DNA of 64,000 bases from Nocardioides gansuensis (GCF_003076135.1 NZ_QDGZ01000001.1:310001-374000); one strand, 5' to 3'. Positions 42,969 to 53,340 are shown, numbered from the stretch's first letter. Notes: generated by a model not told the origin, from the sequence alone. A program made the numbers and translations.

Positions 42969-43839
42969 GTTCCGCTGCGCGGCCGCCTCACGAGAGCGCG
43001 GGGACTCCCTGGCCGGAACCGCGTCGACCGTGCGCCGCTTCCTGCTGCTGGAGCATCCCGGCCCCTGGGGCGTCTACGCGCTGCACGAGGCCCGCCTCCC
43101 CGACGGGCTCGGCGACCGGCTCATCCGCGACTCGCACGCAGCCGGCGTCCGGGTGCTGCTGATCCGCCGCCCCGGCCGCACGCCCGCCGGGCCGACGCGC
43201 GTCTTCGCCGCGCACACCGCGGGCGAGCAGCCCTGGGTCGAGACGGCCCTCCTCGATGACGTCCGCGAGGTGGCCGACCTCGACCTTGCGGCCTTGGGCA
43301 GGGACCAGTCGCTCGGGCTCGACGTGCATCCGGACCCGGTGCTCGCCGTGTGCACCCACGGACGCCACGACGCCTGCTGCGCCGAGCGCGGCCGCCCGGT
43401 CGTGCTCGCGCTCGCGGCTGCCGGCCACGATGTGTGGGAGGTCTCCCACATCGGCGGCGACCGCTTCGCCGGCAACGCCCTCGTCCTGCCGCACGGGCTC
43501 TACTACGGCGGCCTCGACGCCGACTCCGGCCTCGAGCTCGCCCGCGCGACCGCCGAGGGCCGGCTCCTCCTGGAGCACCTGCGCGGACGCTCCTCGCTCC
43601 CGATGCCGGTGCAGGCCGCCGAGATCGCGCTGCGGCGCCACCTCGGGGAGCACCGGGTCGGAGCGGTCTGCTTCCGCGGCGCCACCCGCCGGGACGACGT
43701 GGTCACGGCCCGCTTCGACATCGACGGCCTGGAGCACGTCGTACGCGTGACGACCCGGCACGAGGACCCCCAGCAGCTGACCTGCCGCCTCGACCAGACG
43801 TCGCCGGTGCCGTCGTTCGAGACCGACGTGCTGTCCTAG
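42961..43839 (+). CDS. Sucrase/ferredoxin-like (Apd1-type) protein, copy 2
   Basis: A 292-residue paralogue of the protein at 40798. It keeps Cys131 and Cys140 (CTHGRHDACC) and His163, but the fourth ligand position is Asp167 (SHIGGDRF instead of HLGGH), so its cluster may be altered or absent. It has a C-terminal extension with ALRRHLGEHRVGAVC and a final Cys-containing segment QQLTCRLDQ. TTG 42961 starts it within the oxygenase gene (eight-base overlap), keeping the shared FRCAAASRERGDSLAGTAST opening. It forms the fourth gene of the cassette, with the MFS exporter after it. Confidence 0.83.
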   Translation: MAEFRCAAASRERGDSLAGTASTVRRFLLLEHPGPWGVYALHEARLPDGLGDRLIRDSHAAGVRVLLIRRPGRTPAGPTRVFAAHTAGEQPWVETALLDDVREVADLDLAALGRDQSLGLDVHPDPVLAVCTHGRHDACCAERGRPVVLALAAAGHDVWEVSHIGGDRFAGNALVLPHGLYYGGLDADSGLELARATAEGRLLLEHLRGRSSLPMPVQAAEIALRRHLGEHRVGAVCFRGATRRDDVVTARFDIDGLEHVVRVTTRHEDPQQLTCRLDQTSPVPSFETDVLS

Positions 43840-43877
43840 ACCTACCGCGAAATTCCGGCGACGGGTCTCCCGACGGG

Positions 43878-45200
43878 ATGCGACGATCTCCTGTTGTGAC
43901 CTGGCGTGACCGGCTCCGCGCGATGCGGATGGACCTGACCCCCGTGCGCGAGTCCCGCGACTTCCGGCTGCTGTTGTCCGCGGGCACCATCTACTACCTC
44001 GGCGCGATGGTGGCCTACGTCGCCGTGCCGTTCCAGGTCTACGACCTCACCGGCTCCAACTTCCAGGTCGGCGCCATCGGCCTGGTCGAGCTCGTCCCGC
44101 TCGTCGTCTTCGGCCTCTACGGCGGCGCGCTCGCCGACCACGTCGACCGCCGGCGGCTCCTCGTCGTGACCGGCCTCGCGCAGGCCGCGGTCGTGGCCGT
44201 GCTCGCGGTCAACTCGTTCCGCGACGAGCCGTCGCTGGTGCTCATCTACGTGATGGCCGGTCTCTACGCCGCGACGTCGTCGATGCAGCGCCCCTCCCGC
44301 GAGGCGCTGGAGCCGCGCACCGTGCGGCACGACCAGATCGCCGCGGCCAACGCGCTGTCCAGCTTCGGCATGCAGGTCGGGGTGCTCGTCGGGCCCGCCG
44401 TCGGTGGCCTGCTGATCGCGTCGGTCGGCACGGCCTGGTGCTACGTCGTCGACGTGGTCGCGCTGGCCCTGGCCTGCCTGCTCTTCGTCGCGATGCGGCC
44501 CTACCCGCACCGCGGCGAGACGACGCCGCCGTCGCTGCGCGGCATCGTCGAGGGGATGAGGTACGCCGTGGGGCGCCGGGACCTGCTCGGCACCTACGTC
44601 GTCGACCTCGCCGCGATGTTCCTGGCGATCCCGGTGGTGCTCTTCCCGGCCCTCGCCGAGGACGTCTTCACGGCGCCGCACCTGCTGGGACTGCTCTACA
44701 CCGCCGAGACCATCGGCGCGATCGCGGCGACCGTGTTCAGCGGCTGGATCTCGCGCGTCCACCACCACGGCCGCGCGATCGTGATCGCTGCGGCGACCTA
44801 CGGTGCCTGCATCGCGCTCGCCGGCCTGGCGCCCAGCATCTGGGTGGTGGCGCTGTTCCTGGCGCTGGCGGGCGCGGCGGACATGGTGTCGGCGACCTTC
44901 CGCTCGACGGTGTGGAACCAGACCATCCCCGAGCACATGCGCGGGCGGCTGGCCGGCATCGAGATGCTGTCCTACTCGCTGGGGCCGCTGGGTGGCCAGG
45001 TGCGCGCCGGGTTCGTCGCCGACGCCTGGTCGGTCCGGGGCTCCATCGCCAGTGGCGGTGCGGCCTGCGTCGTTGGCGTACTCCTCACCGCCGCGGCGCT
45101 GCGCGACTTCTGGTCCTACGACGACAGGACCGACGAGCACGCGGCGGCCGAGCGTGCGGCCCGGGCCGCAGCCGCCTCGGAGCAGCGCGCCCCCATCTAG
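43878..45200 (+). CDS. MFS transporter (EntS/MFS_3 type)
   Basis: A 440-residue major facilitator with about 12 helices. The motif A-like loop is GGALADHVDRRRLL after helix 2, and a long loop after helix 6 carries RPYPHRGETTPPSLRG. It resembles EntS-like exporters of siderophores and other small molecules. ATG 43878 is used, but GTG 43896 is equally possible; neither has a clear ribosome site. It follows the second ferredoxin-like gene after 38 bases and could export a product of the cassette. Its stop overlaps the stop of the opposing WXG-type gene (CTAG). Confidence 0.82.
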   Translation: MRRSPVVTWRDRLRAMRMDLTPVRESRDFRLLLSAGTIYYLGAMVAYVAVPFQVYDLTGSNFQVGAIGLVELVPLVVFGLYGGALADHVDRRRLLVVTGLAQAAVVAVLAVNSFRDEPSLVLIYVMAGLYAATSSMQRPSREALEPRTVRHDQIAAANALSSFGMQVGVLVGPAVGGLLIASVGTAWCYVVDVVALALACLLFVAMRPYPHRGETTPPSLRGIVEGMRYAVGRRDLLGTYVVDLAAMFLAIPVVLFPALAEDVFTAPHLLGLLYTAETIGAIAATVFSGWISRVHHHGRAIVIAAATYGACIALAGLAPSIWVVALFLALAGAADMVSATFRSTVWNQTIPEHMRGRLAGIEMLSYSLGPLGGQVRAGFVADAWSVRGSIASGGAACVVGVLLTAAALRDFWSYDDRTDEHAAAERAARAAAASEQRAPI

Positions 45201-46390
45201 GCATCCCGCGCACCCGCGTCGCTCTTCCCGAGCCGGGCGAGCATCTCCTCGGCGGAGCGCAGCGCCTCGACGGCCTCGGTCGCCTCGTCCCGAGCCGCGG
45301 CGATCGCCTGCTCCTTCAGGGCGGCCGCCTGCTGCGCGGCGCCGTGGGCCGCATCCCGCTGGGCCGTCGCGGCGTCGATCGCCGCCTGGTCACCGCTCGC
45401 GGCGGCGGCGTCGAGCTGCAGCTGCGCCACCTCGGCGCGCACGCTCGCAGCGTCGGCGTCCGCCGCGGCGACCTCCGCGCGGGCCAGCGCAGCCCGCGCC
45501 TCCGCGGCCTCCTGCTCGACCGCCACCTGTGCCTCGGCCATGGCCTCCCAGCGCCGGGGAACGCCGGGCCCCTCGCCATCCCGGTGGACTCCGCCGCCGC
45601 CCCGGTCGGCGTCGCCGTGCCGGCCGTGCTCGCCGTCGGTCGCGACGTGGAGGTCGCCACCCGGTGTGCCGCTCGATGAGGCCCCCGACGGGGTCCCTGT
45701 CGAGGCGTCGGGGGCCTGCGCGTCGGACTCGTCCCGGCCCGGATGGTCGCGGGCCGGCTTGTCCGGGCGCCGCTCGTCGCTGACGGGCTGCTCCCGGGCC
45801 GGTCTCTCCGGGGGCTGACCGGGGTGCGAGGTGTCCGACGTGTGGGCGGGGAAGAAGACCCCGAGCAGGTCGGGGTCGACCAGCCCGCCGTGCTGGGCCA
45901 GCGCATACCGCCAGTCGGTCTCGGCAGTGGCGAACCGGGAGCGGACCTTCTCCAGGATGTCCCAGCAGGTTTCGAAGGCCTGCCACTTCGCCTTCAGCTC
46001 GGGTGTGTCCTCCGTGCGCTCGGTGGGGTGTGGCGGCCAGACGGCCCACTCCGCGCGCTGGAGACCTGCGCCCGCGGCGACGTGCTGGATCTGGGCGAAG
46101 CCGTCCTTGACGTCCTGGAGGTCCTTGGCCAGCTCCGCCGCGGCGGTGGCCAGTGCCGTGAACCCGGCGGCCCAGGCGCCGGCGTCGGCGGCCTGCCGGG
46201 AGGCCTGCGCACGGAACGCCTGGCCGGCCACGCCCTCCCAGTGGGTGGCGCTGATCGTGGACCCTTCGCGGAGCGCCTCGTGGAGAGTGGCGAGCCGCTC
46301 CCCGGTCTTCGCCAGGCTGCTGGCGAACGCGCGCACGTCGCCCGGCTCGGCGTACGGGCCGAAGTCGGTGGGAACGGGGTGCCAGGTCAT
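45197..46390 (-). CDS. WXG100-like protein with Ala-rich coiled-coil tail
   Basis: A 397-residue protein. The first 110 residues look like a putative type VII-secreted WXG-fold: helix, HWEGVAGQAFRAQASRQAA turn with the W-x-G motif near residue 54, second helix. A central disordered part, rich in Pro, Asp and Gly, leads to a C-terminal Ala/Glu/Gln helical coiled coil (about residues 280-385). No enzyme or toxin domain is visible. ATG 46390 overlaps the stop of the 102-residue gene upstream. No ESX/T7 core genes are in the window, so export by that route is unproven. Confidence 0.75.
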   Translation of the reverse strand: MTWHPVPTDFGPYAEPGDVRAFASSLAKTGERLATLHEALREGSTISATHWEGVAGQAFRAQASRQAADAGAWAAGFTALATAAAELAKDLQDVKDGFAQIQHVAAGAGLQRAEWAVWPPHPTERTEDTPELKAKWQAFETCWDILEKVRSRFATAETDWRYALAQHGGLVDPDLLGVFFPAHTSDTSHPGQPPERPAREQPVSDERRPDKPARDHPGRDESDAQAPDASTGTPSGASSSGTPGGDLHVATDGEHGRHGDADRGGGGVHRDGEGPGVPRRWEAMAEAQVAVEQEAAEARAALARAEVAAADADAASVRAEVAQLQLDAAAASGDQAAIDAATAQRDAAHGAAQQAAALKEQAIAAARDEATEAVEALRSAEEMLARLGKSDAGARDA

Positions 46391-46695
46391 CGATCCACGT
46401 CCTCGGCCGGGACCACGCCGACGGCGTGGAGGACCTGCCCGAGGACGCCCTGCTCGACGTGGCTCTCGACGGCGATGACGTCGGCGAGGAAGTCGTCGAG
46501 GCAGCCGGCCAGGTCGAGGCCGTTCTGGCGCAGCGTGATGACCGCGCCGAGCATGTGCTGGAGGTCGTCGGCCGCCAGCTGCATCGGCCGGCCGCTGGGC
46601 AGCTCCACGGCGGTCCAGCGGTCGAGTCCCTCGGCCGCGTCCTCGACGTCGCGTGCGACTCGGGAGACGTCCGGATAGCTGATTCGTAGTGTCAT
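46387..46695 (-). CDS. Small helical partner of the WXG-like protein
   Basis: A 102-residue all-helical protein (SYPDVSRVARDVEDAAEGLD, then QLAADDLQHMLGAVITLRQNG) with the length expected of a WXG100/ESX partner but without a clear W-x-G turn. It is translationally coupled to the longer protein downstream (ATGA). It may form a heterodimer with it. Function unknown. Confidence 0.7.
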   Translation of the reverse strand: MTLRISYPDVSRVARDVEDAAEGLDRWTAVELPSGRPMQLAADDLQHMLGAVITLRQNGLDLAGCLDDFLADVIAVESHVEQGVLGQVLHAVGVVPAEDVDR

Positions 46696-46834
46696 GCCGG
46701 AACTTCTGCCGCATCCTCGACCCGGCGAAACGGGGGCCTCCGCTGCCTGTGGACAACCACCCCGGTTGGTCTCCTACGGCGGGTCCCGACACAATGGCGG
46801 TCCACAGAGCCGTACGCCGACGAGGGGAGCCTGC

Positions 46835-47410
46835 GTGGACACCGAGAGCCGCCCGGTGCTGGCCGGACTGGTGGCCCTGGTCGCCGTCGCGGTCGTGGTG
46901 GGCCTGGTGGGGGGCTTCGCGGCGCTCGTGGGCACCCAGGCCCTCGGGATCGACGGCGACGCCATCGAGGTCGCGGACACCGAGCCGGCGGCCACCGGCA
47001 CCATGTACCTCCCCGAGCCCTCCGAGACCTCGAGCCCCACCGGCCCGCAGGTCACCCTGGTGCCCGGCGAGGAGTCGAGCGACCCGGCCGGCGCCTCGAG
47101 CAGCGAGCCGGAGTCGCCGACCGAGGAGGCGAAGCCGAGGAAGGCGATCTCGCTCTCCGCAGCCCAGCTGACCGTGAGCGCGATGCAGCAGATCGACCTG
47201 ACCGGCACCTACGTCGGGGGCGAGGGCGCCATCCTGCAGGTGCAGCGCCTGGAGTCCGGCGTGTGGACCGACTTCCCGGTCACCGCCTCGGTGAGCGACG
47301 AGACGTTCTCCACCTACGTGCAGACCAGCCAGCCCGGGGTCAACAGGTTCCGCGTCATCGACACCGACACCAAGCGGGTCTCCAACCCGGTGAACGTCAC
47401 CGTCGGCTGA
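46835..47410 (+). CDS. Membrane-anchored protein with extracellular beta domain
   Basis: A 191-residue protein: one N-terminal membrane helix (AGLVALVAVAVVVGLVGGF), a Pro/Ser/Glu-rich linker (SETSSPTGPQ, SSSEPESPTEEAKPRK) and a C-terminal beta-sandwich-like domain of about 80 residues (SAMQQIDLTGTYVGGEGAI to SNPVNVTVG) similar to a bacterial Ig-type fold. GTG 46835 with GAGGGGAG upstream is the start. It is divergent from the WXG-like pair, so the two may be coregulated surface components. Family not recognised. Confidence 0.75.
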   Translation: MDTESRPVLAGLVALVAVAVVVGLVGGFAALVGTQALGIDGDAIEVADTEPAATGTMYLPEPSETSSPTGPQVTLVPGEESSDPAGASSSEPESPTEEAKPRKAISLSAAQLTVSAMQQIDLTGTYVGGEGAILQVQRLESGVWTDFPVTASVSDETFSTYVQTSQPGVNRFRVIDTDTKRVSNPVNVTVG

Positions 47411-47420
47411 GGGCGCCGGC

Positions 47421-48263
47421 TCAGGGGACCCAGTCGAAGGTGTCCGGGTGCGGGCCCATCCGCCGGGACGGGCCCTGGTCGAGCGCGTCGACCGCGGACA
47501 TCTGCTCGGGCGTGAGCTCGAAGTCGAAGACCTCGAAGTTCTGCTGGATCCGGGAGGGGGTCGTCGACTTGGGGAAGACGATGTCGCCGCGCTGGATCGC
47601 CCAGCGCAGGGCGACCTGGGCCGGCGTACGGCCGACGAGCGAGGCGATCTCGCCCATCACGTCGTCGTCTCCGACCTTGCCCTGCGCCAGCGGCGACCAG
47701 GCCTCGGTGGCGATGCCGTGGCCGGCATTGGCGACCCGCACATCCTCGTTGGCGAAGAACGGGTGCACCTCCACCTGGTTCACGACCGGGACCACGCCGG
47801 TCTCCTCGATGATCCGGTCGAGGTGGGCCGGCTGGAAGTTGGAGACGCCGATCGACCGCGTCAGGCCGGCTTCGCGGAGGTCGACGAGTGCGCGCCACGT
47901 CGAGACGAAGTCGCCGTCGTACTGCGTCGGCAGCGGCCAGTGGATGAGGAACAGGTCGACCTGCTCGAGGCCGAGCAGCTTGAGCGACTCGTCGAGGGAG
48001 CGCTTGGCCTCGTCGGGCTGGTGGAAGCCGTTGTTGAGCTTGGTCGTCACGTAGACCTCGTCACGGGCGAGGCCGGCGTCGCGGATGGCCTGGCCGACTC
48101 CCTCCTCGTTGCCGTACATCTGGGCCGTGTCGATGTGGCGGTAGCCGATCTCCAGGGCCTTGCCGACGACGTCGGCGGTCTGGCCCGCCGGCACCTGCCA
48201 GGTGCCGAAGCCGAGCTGCGGGATGGTCGTGCCGTCATGGAGGGTGATGTTCGGAACGCTCAT
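47421..48263 (-). CDS. Aldo/keto reductase
   Basis: A 280-residue NADPH-dependent AKR of the 2,5-diketo-gluconate reductase type (AKR5-like). Catalytic residues: Asp in GYRHIDTAQMYGNEEGVG, Tyr in the same segment, Lys in VTTKLNNG, His in FLIHWPLP. The SIGVSNFQPAHLDRI and VNQVEVHPFF blocks and the cofactor motif FPKSTTPSRIQQNFEVFDF follow. ATG 48263 has TAGGGT seven bases upstream, a leaderless -10, making the longer start at 48308 unlikely. Substrate unknown. Confidence 0.9.
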   Translation of the reverse strand: MSVPNITLHDGTTIPQLGFGTWQVPAGQTADVVGKALEIGYRHIDTAQMYGNEEGVGQAIRDAGLARDEVYVTTKLNNGFHQPDEAKRSLDESLKLLGLEQVDLFLIHWPLPTQYDGDFVSTWRALVDLREAGLTRSIGVSNFQPAHLDRIIEETGVVPVVNQVEVHPFFANEDVRVANAGHGIATEAWSPLAQGKVGDDDVMGEIASLVGRTPAQVALRWAIQRGDIVFPKSTTPSRIQQNFEVFDFELTPEQMSAVDALDQGPSRRMGPHPDTFDWVP

Positions 48264-48276
48264 GGCCTCGACCCTA
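48264..48276 (-). promoter_or_regulatory. Leaderless -10 element before the aldo/keto reductase gene
   Basis: TAGGGT (48276-48271) plus seven bases leads directly into ATG 48263. There is no separate ribosome-binding site, fitting leaderless initiation. Confidence 0.45.
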
Positions 48277-48298
48277 GCGAGGGCCAGGTCGTAGACGG

Positions 48299-48366
48299 AC
48301 CGGCACAACGGCCCGCAACTCCCGTGGACCCGGCGAGAGCGCCGGGCCCACGAGGGTTGTGCCGGT
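48299..48366. terminator. Large two-part hairpin between the SGNH hydrolase and AKR genes
   Basis: ACCGGCACAAC (48299-48309) pairs with 48356-48366, and inside it CGTGGACCCGGCG pairs (12 of 13) with CGCCGGGCCCACG around loop AGAG. It lies just past the end of the minus-strand SGNH hydrolase gene and upstream of the AKR promoter, and is a convincing terminator. Confidence 0.75.
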
Positions 48367-48377
48367 TGGTGTGCGAG

Positions 48378-49073
48378 TCAGCCGAGCTGCTCGGCGACCA
48401 GCTCGCCGAAGCGGGCATGCCCCTCGGCGGTCAGGTGCAGCCGGTCCGGAAGGTAGGGAAGCTCCCAGTCCGCGGCACTCACGTAGCGCACCCCGTGGGC
48501 GCCCGACAGGGCGGCGAGCAGGTGGTCGACGCGGGGTACGGCGCTGCGCCGGGCAGGCGCGGGTGCGGGCCCGACGACCACCACCTCCTGGCCCAGGCCG
48601 GCGAGCGCGCGCATCAGCCGCAGGAAGCCCACGGTGATCGCCGCCGTCGACCGGTCGTGGTCGTTGAGGCCGCCCTCGACCACGACGAGGTCCGCGTCCG
48701 CGACCACGCGCCTCGCCCTCGCGGCGTACGAGCGATCCCCGCAGGGGCTGGCCGTGCGGCTGAACCCGGAGCCGGAGAAGCCGGCGACGTGGACCTCGCC
48801 CGGCAGTCGCGTGGGCCAGGAGGCGGACAGGTCCCGCAGGCCCAGGCCGACCGACCACGAGTCGCCGATGACGACGACCCGCCGGCCGGAGCCGGTGACG
48901 AGGGCCGCCCGCCGGTCGGCGTCGGCCGCGTGGCGGGCGCAGCGGCTCTGCTCCGCTGCACGGGCCCGGGAGAGGTGGGCGGTGCCGAGCTGCACGAGCA
49001 CGGAGACGACCAGCAACGCCACCACCACGGAGGCCGTCGTGGATCGGTGTCCCCATCGCCAGGTCACAGTCAC
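48378..49073 (-). CDS. Secreted or anchored SGNH/GDSL hydrolase
   Basis: A 231-residue protein with an N-terminal hydrophobic segment (TASVVVALLVVSVLVQLG) serving as signal or anchor. The SGNH catalytic motifs are present: GDSWSVGLGL (block I Ser), GFSGSGFS (block II), EGGLNDHDRS (block III Asn) and DRLHLTAEGH (Asp-x2-His). GTG 49073 is used because the upstream TTG frame overlaps unlikely sequence; GTG 49067 is another option. Such enzymes cleave ester groups on carbohydrates or lipids at the cell surface. Substrate unknown. Confidence 0.8.
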   Translation of the reverse strand: MTVTWRWGHRSTTASVVVALLVVSVLVQLGTAHLSRARAAEQSRCARHAADADRRAALVTGSGRRVVVIGDSWSVGLGLRDLSASWPTRLPGEVHVAGFSGSGFSRTASPCGDRSYAARARRVVADADLVVVEGGLNDHDRSTAAITVGFLRLMRALAGLGQEVVVVGPAPAPARRSAVPRVDHLLAALSGAHGVRYVSAADWELPYLPDRLHLTAEGHARFGELVAEQLG

Positions 49074-49174
49074 GCGCCCATGGTCCGTGCGATCCGCGCC
49101 GCCCGCAGGAGAATCGGGCAAGCGTCATCGATCTGTGCCACGATCGCCCGGTACGACGATCACCGGGGGAGATC

Positions 49175-49789
49175 ATGCGTGGTTCATTCGTGCTCGGACT
49201 GGCCTGTGCCACCGTGCTGGGGCTCGGCTCCGCTGCCCGGGCAGACACCTGGGAGCGCGACGACGCGGCCCGCGACGTGAGGTGGGCCAGCAGCAACGAC
49301 CCGATGGGTTCGGATGCGCCGCCCCTGACTGGTGGGGTCCGGAACACGGTCGGTGACATCAGGCAGGTGCGCTATACCTACGGTCACGATCGCCTCAGGC
49401 TCGTGATGGAGCTGCGTCGGCTGGTGCCCCACGACCGCATGCCGCAGTACGAGCTCTCGATCCTCAGGCCGGACGGGAAGAGTCACACGGGGTACTTCCG
49501 CTACGCCGACGGCGAGCTCATCGAGGGGTGGTGGGGCCCGCGGTCGGCGACGGCCACCGAGTGTGGCTCCCGAGTCGTCGAACGGGAGACCTCGCGCACG
49601 CTCCTCATCGTGGTGCCCGCCGAGTGCTTCTCCGTGCCGCGACGCGTCCGGGTGGACGCGATCGTGCCGCACGAGGCGCCGCTCGGGACTCCCGACCCCG
49701 GGTCCCGGATCTTCTGGGACGGGGCCAACAGGGACGGTGACGAGTTCGCCCGCCGGCATGTGTGGAGCCCCTGGCTCGAGCGGGGCTGA
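49175..49789 (+). CDS. Secreted protein of unknown function
   Basis: A 204-residue protein with a clear signal peptide (MRGSFVLGLACATVLGLGSA, then ARAD cleavage). The mature part is beta-rich: DIRQVRYTYGHDRLRLVMEL, YELSILRPDGKSHTGYFRYA and TLLIVVPAECFSVPRRVRVD. Two Cys (ATECGS and AECFS) may form a disulfide. It may adopt a carbohydrate-binding-like sandwich, but I do not recognise it. A GGGGGAG ribosome site precedes ATG 49175. Confidence 0.8.
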   Translation: MRGSFVLGLACATVLGLGSAARADTWERDDAARDVRWASSNDPMGSDAPPLTGGVRNTVGDIRQVRYTYGHDRLRLVMELRRLVPHDRMPQYELSILRPDGKSHTGYFRYADGELIEGWWGPRSATATECGSRVVERETSRTLLIVVPAECFSVPRRVRVDAIVPHEAPLGTPDPGSRIFWDGANRDGDEFARRHVWSPWLERG

Positions 49790-49801
49790 CCGCGCCCTCA
49801 C

Positions 49802-49814
49802 TAGGGTCGGCGCC
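49802..49814 (+). promoter_or_regulatory. Leaderless -10 element before the GNAT gene
   Basis: TAGGGT (49802-49807) is seven bases upstream of ATG 49815 with no ribosome site, another example of the leaderless arrangement. Confidence 0.45.
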
Positions 49815-50600
49815 ATGACGCCTGACGAGCTGCTCCGCGCGTACGACGAGCACCTGCGCGAGGAGGGCGAGCTGCACAACGCCCTGTCGGCCGAGCGGCA
49901 CGGCCCGGTGCTGTGGGCGGAGTTCCCCTGGGGCGGGTTCGTGACCTACCGCGACCTCGGCGGCCTCGAGGGCGCCGCGCTCGACGGGCTGATCGCCGGG
50001 ACCGTTGCCCACTTCCGTGACGACACCGGCCTCGACCGTTTCGAGTGGAAGACGCGCGGTCACGATGCCCCCGCCGACCTGGGGGAGCGGCTCGTCTCGG
50101 CCGGGCTGGTCGCCGAGGAGGTCGAGACCGTGATGATCGGCGAGGCCGCGGCCCTCGCGACGGCGGTCGAGGTGCCCGGCGTAGTGGTACGTCGCGCCGG
50201 CGAGGGTGGCGTCCTGCGCGAGGACCTCTCCCGGATGCTCGCCATGCAGGACGAGGTCTTCGGGCGAGGCCGCGGACCGGGCGTCGACGACGCCCTCGAC
50301 GAGCTGGCCGACGGCAACGCGGAGTACTGGCTCGCCGAGGTCGAGGGCGAGGTCGTCTCCGCCGGCCGGCTCAACGTCGTACCCGGCACCGGCTTCGCCG
50401 GGATCTGGGGCGGCTCGACGCTGCCCGGGTGGCGCGGCCGAGGGATCTACCGGGCCCTGGTCGCCGCCCGCGCGGCCTCCGCCCTCGAGCGCGGCGTGCG
50501 CTGGATCCACTCCGACTGCACCGCCATGTCCCGGCCGATCCTGGAGCGGTCGGGGCTCCTCGCCGTCACCACCACCACGCCGTACGTCTGGACCCGCTGA
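49815..50600 (+). CDS. GNAT-family N-acetyltransferase
   Basis: A 261-residue protein. The GNAT core is in the C-terminal half: acceptor strand VVSAGRLNVVPGTGFAGIWG, the acetyl-CoA motif A as STLPGWRGRGIYRALVAAR, and the final YVWTR. The N-terminal 120 residues form a separate alpha/beta part (FPWGGFVTYRDLGG, TGLDRFEWKTRGHD). ATG 49815 follows a leaderless -10. Substrate unknown. It is the last gene before the heat-shock operon. Confidence 0.85.
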   Translation: MTPDELLRAYDEHLREEGELHNALSAERHGPVLWAEFPWGGFVTYRDLGGLEGAALDGLIAGTVAHFRDDTGLDRFEWKTRGHDAPADLGERLVSAGLVAEEVETVMIGEAAALATAVEVPGVVVRRAGEGGVLREDLSRMLAMQDEVFGRGRGPGVDDALDELADGNAEYWLAEVEGEVVSAGRLNVVPGTGFAGIWGGSTLPGWRGRGIYRALVAARAASALERGVRWIHSDCTAMSRPILERSGLLAVTTTTPYVWTR

Positions 50601-50674
50601 CCTCCCGCCGCCCGAGAATGCGGCGGCGAGCGGGAACATCATCCCGCCGGCCTGCGTTGGAGCCCATGAACAGA

Positions 50675-50695
50675 GTTGAGTCGATCCGGCTCAAC
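50675..50695. promoter_or_regulatory. HAIR element (HspR operator) of the dnaK operon
   Basis: GTTGAGT-N7-GCTCAAC is a close match to the HspR-binding HAIR consensus CTTGAGT-N7-ACTCAAG, with 6-bp perfect arms GTTGAG/CTCAAC. It is 70 bases before the dnaK ATG, and hspR is the fourth gene of the operon, so negative autoregulation of the heat-shock operon is expected from established actinobacterial biology. Confidence 0.85.
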
Positions 50696-50764
50696 TGTCT
50701 TGCCTGACGGCTCTCCGCCCGGCAGGATGGCCCCACACACCACAAGCATCTGGAGGTAACCCCC

Positions 50765-52620
<1,856 letters not shown>

Positions 52621-52624
<4 letters not shown>

Positions 52625-53292
52625 CCGACCCGACCGACCCGGTCGAGCCGACCGCTGGCGTCCAGACCGACGGCCAGCTCCCCGAGGAGACGACCCCCGA
52701 CCAGGGGTCGTCTCCCTCGGGGGAGGCCCGGGCGGAGGCCGGCTCCGGCGGGCCGAGCGAAGCCGAGACTGTCGAGGCCGATCCGCTCGCCGACGCGCAG
52801 CGGGCGCTTGCCGACCGCACGGCCGACCTGCAGCGGCTCCAGGCCGAATACGTCAACTACAAGCGGCGCGTCGACCGCGATCGCGAGCTGGTGCGCGAGA
52901 ACGCCACGTTCGCGGTGCTCAGCCCGATCATCGAGGTGCTCGACACCATCGACCGGGCCCGTGAGCACGGCGAGCTCGAGGGGGGCTTCAAGGCTGTCGC
53001 CGAGCAGCTCGAGCGCATCGTCGCAGGCCTGGGCCTGACCAGGTTCGGTCAGCCGGGCGACGCCTTCGACCCGACGGTGCACGAGGCGCTGAGCCACATC
53101 GGCACCGACCCGGAGGTCACGGTCACGACCTGCCAGCACATCGCCAAGGCGGGCTACAAGATCGGCGACCGCGTGGTCCGAGCCGCCCAGGTGCTGGTGG
53201 TGGACCCCGCCGAGCCGGAGTCCGCTGGGTCGGAGACCGCCCAGCCGGAGCCTGCCGAGGCGGAGACCGCTGGGCCGGAGTCCACTGGTTGA
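52621..53292 (+). CDS. grpE: Nucleotide-exchange factor GrpE
   Basis: A 223-residue GrpE that releases ADP from DnaK. A disordered acidic N-terminus of about 65 residues is followed by the coiled-coil dimer region ([20 protein letters not shown]) and the C-terminal beta domain ([39 protein letters not shown]). The C-terminal 28 residues are a Glu/Pro/Ser repeat extension. GTG 52621 overlaps the dnaK stop (GTGA). Confidence 0.95.
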
Positions 53293-53340
53293 GCTGCATC
53301 CGGGTCGGGACCGATCACCTGAGCGAAGGGAGGTGCGCGC

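Noticed and set aside
46748..46756. DnaA box / origin of replication
   Set aside because: TGTGGACAA matches the high-GC DnaA box, but it is a single site with no dnaA, dnaN or box cluster nearby.
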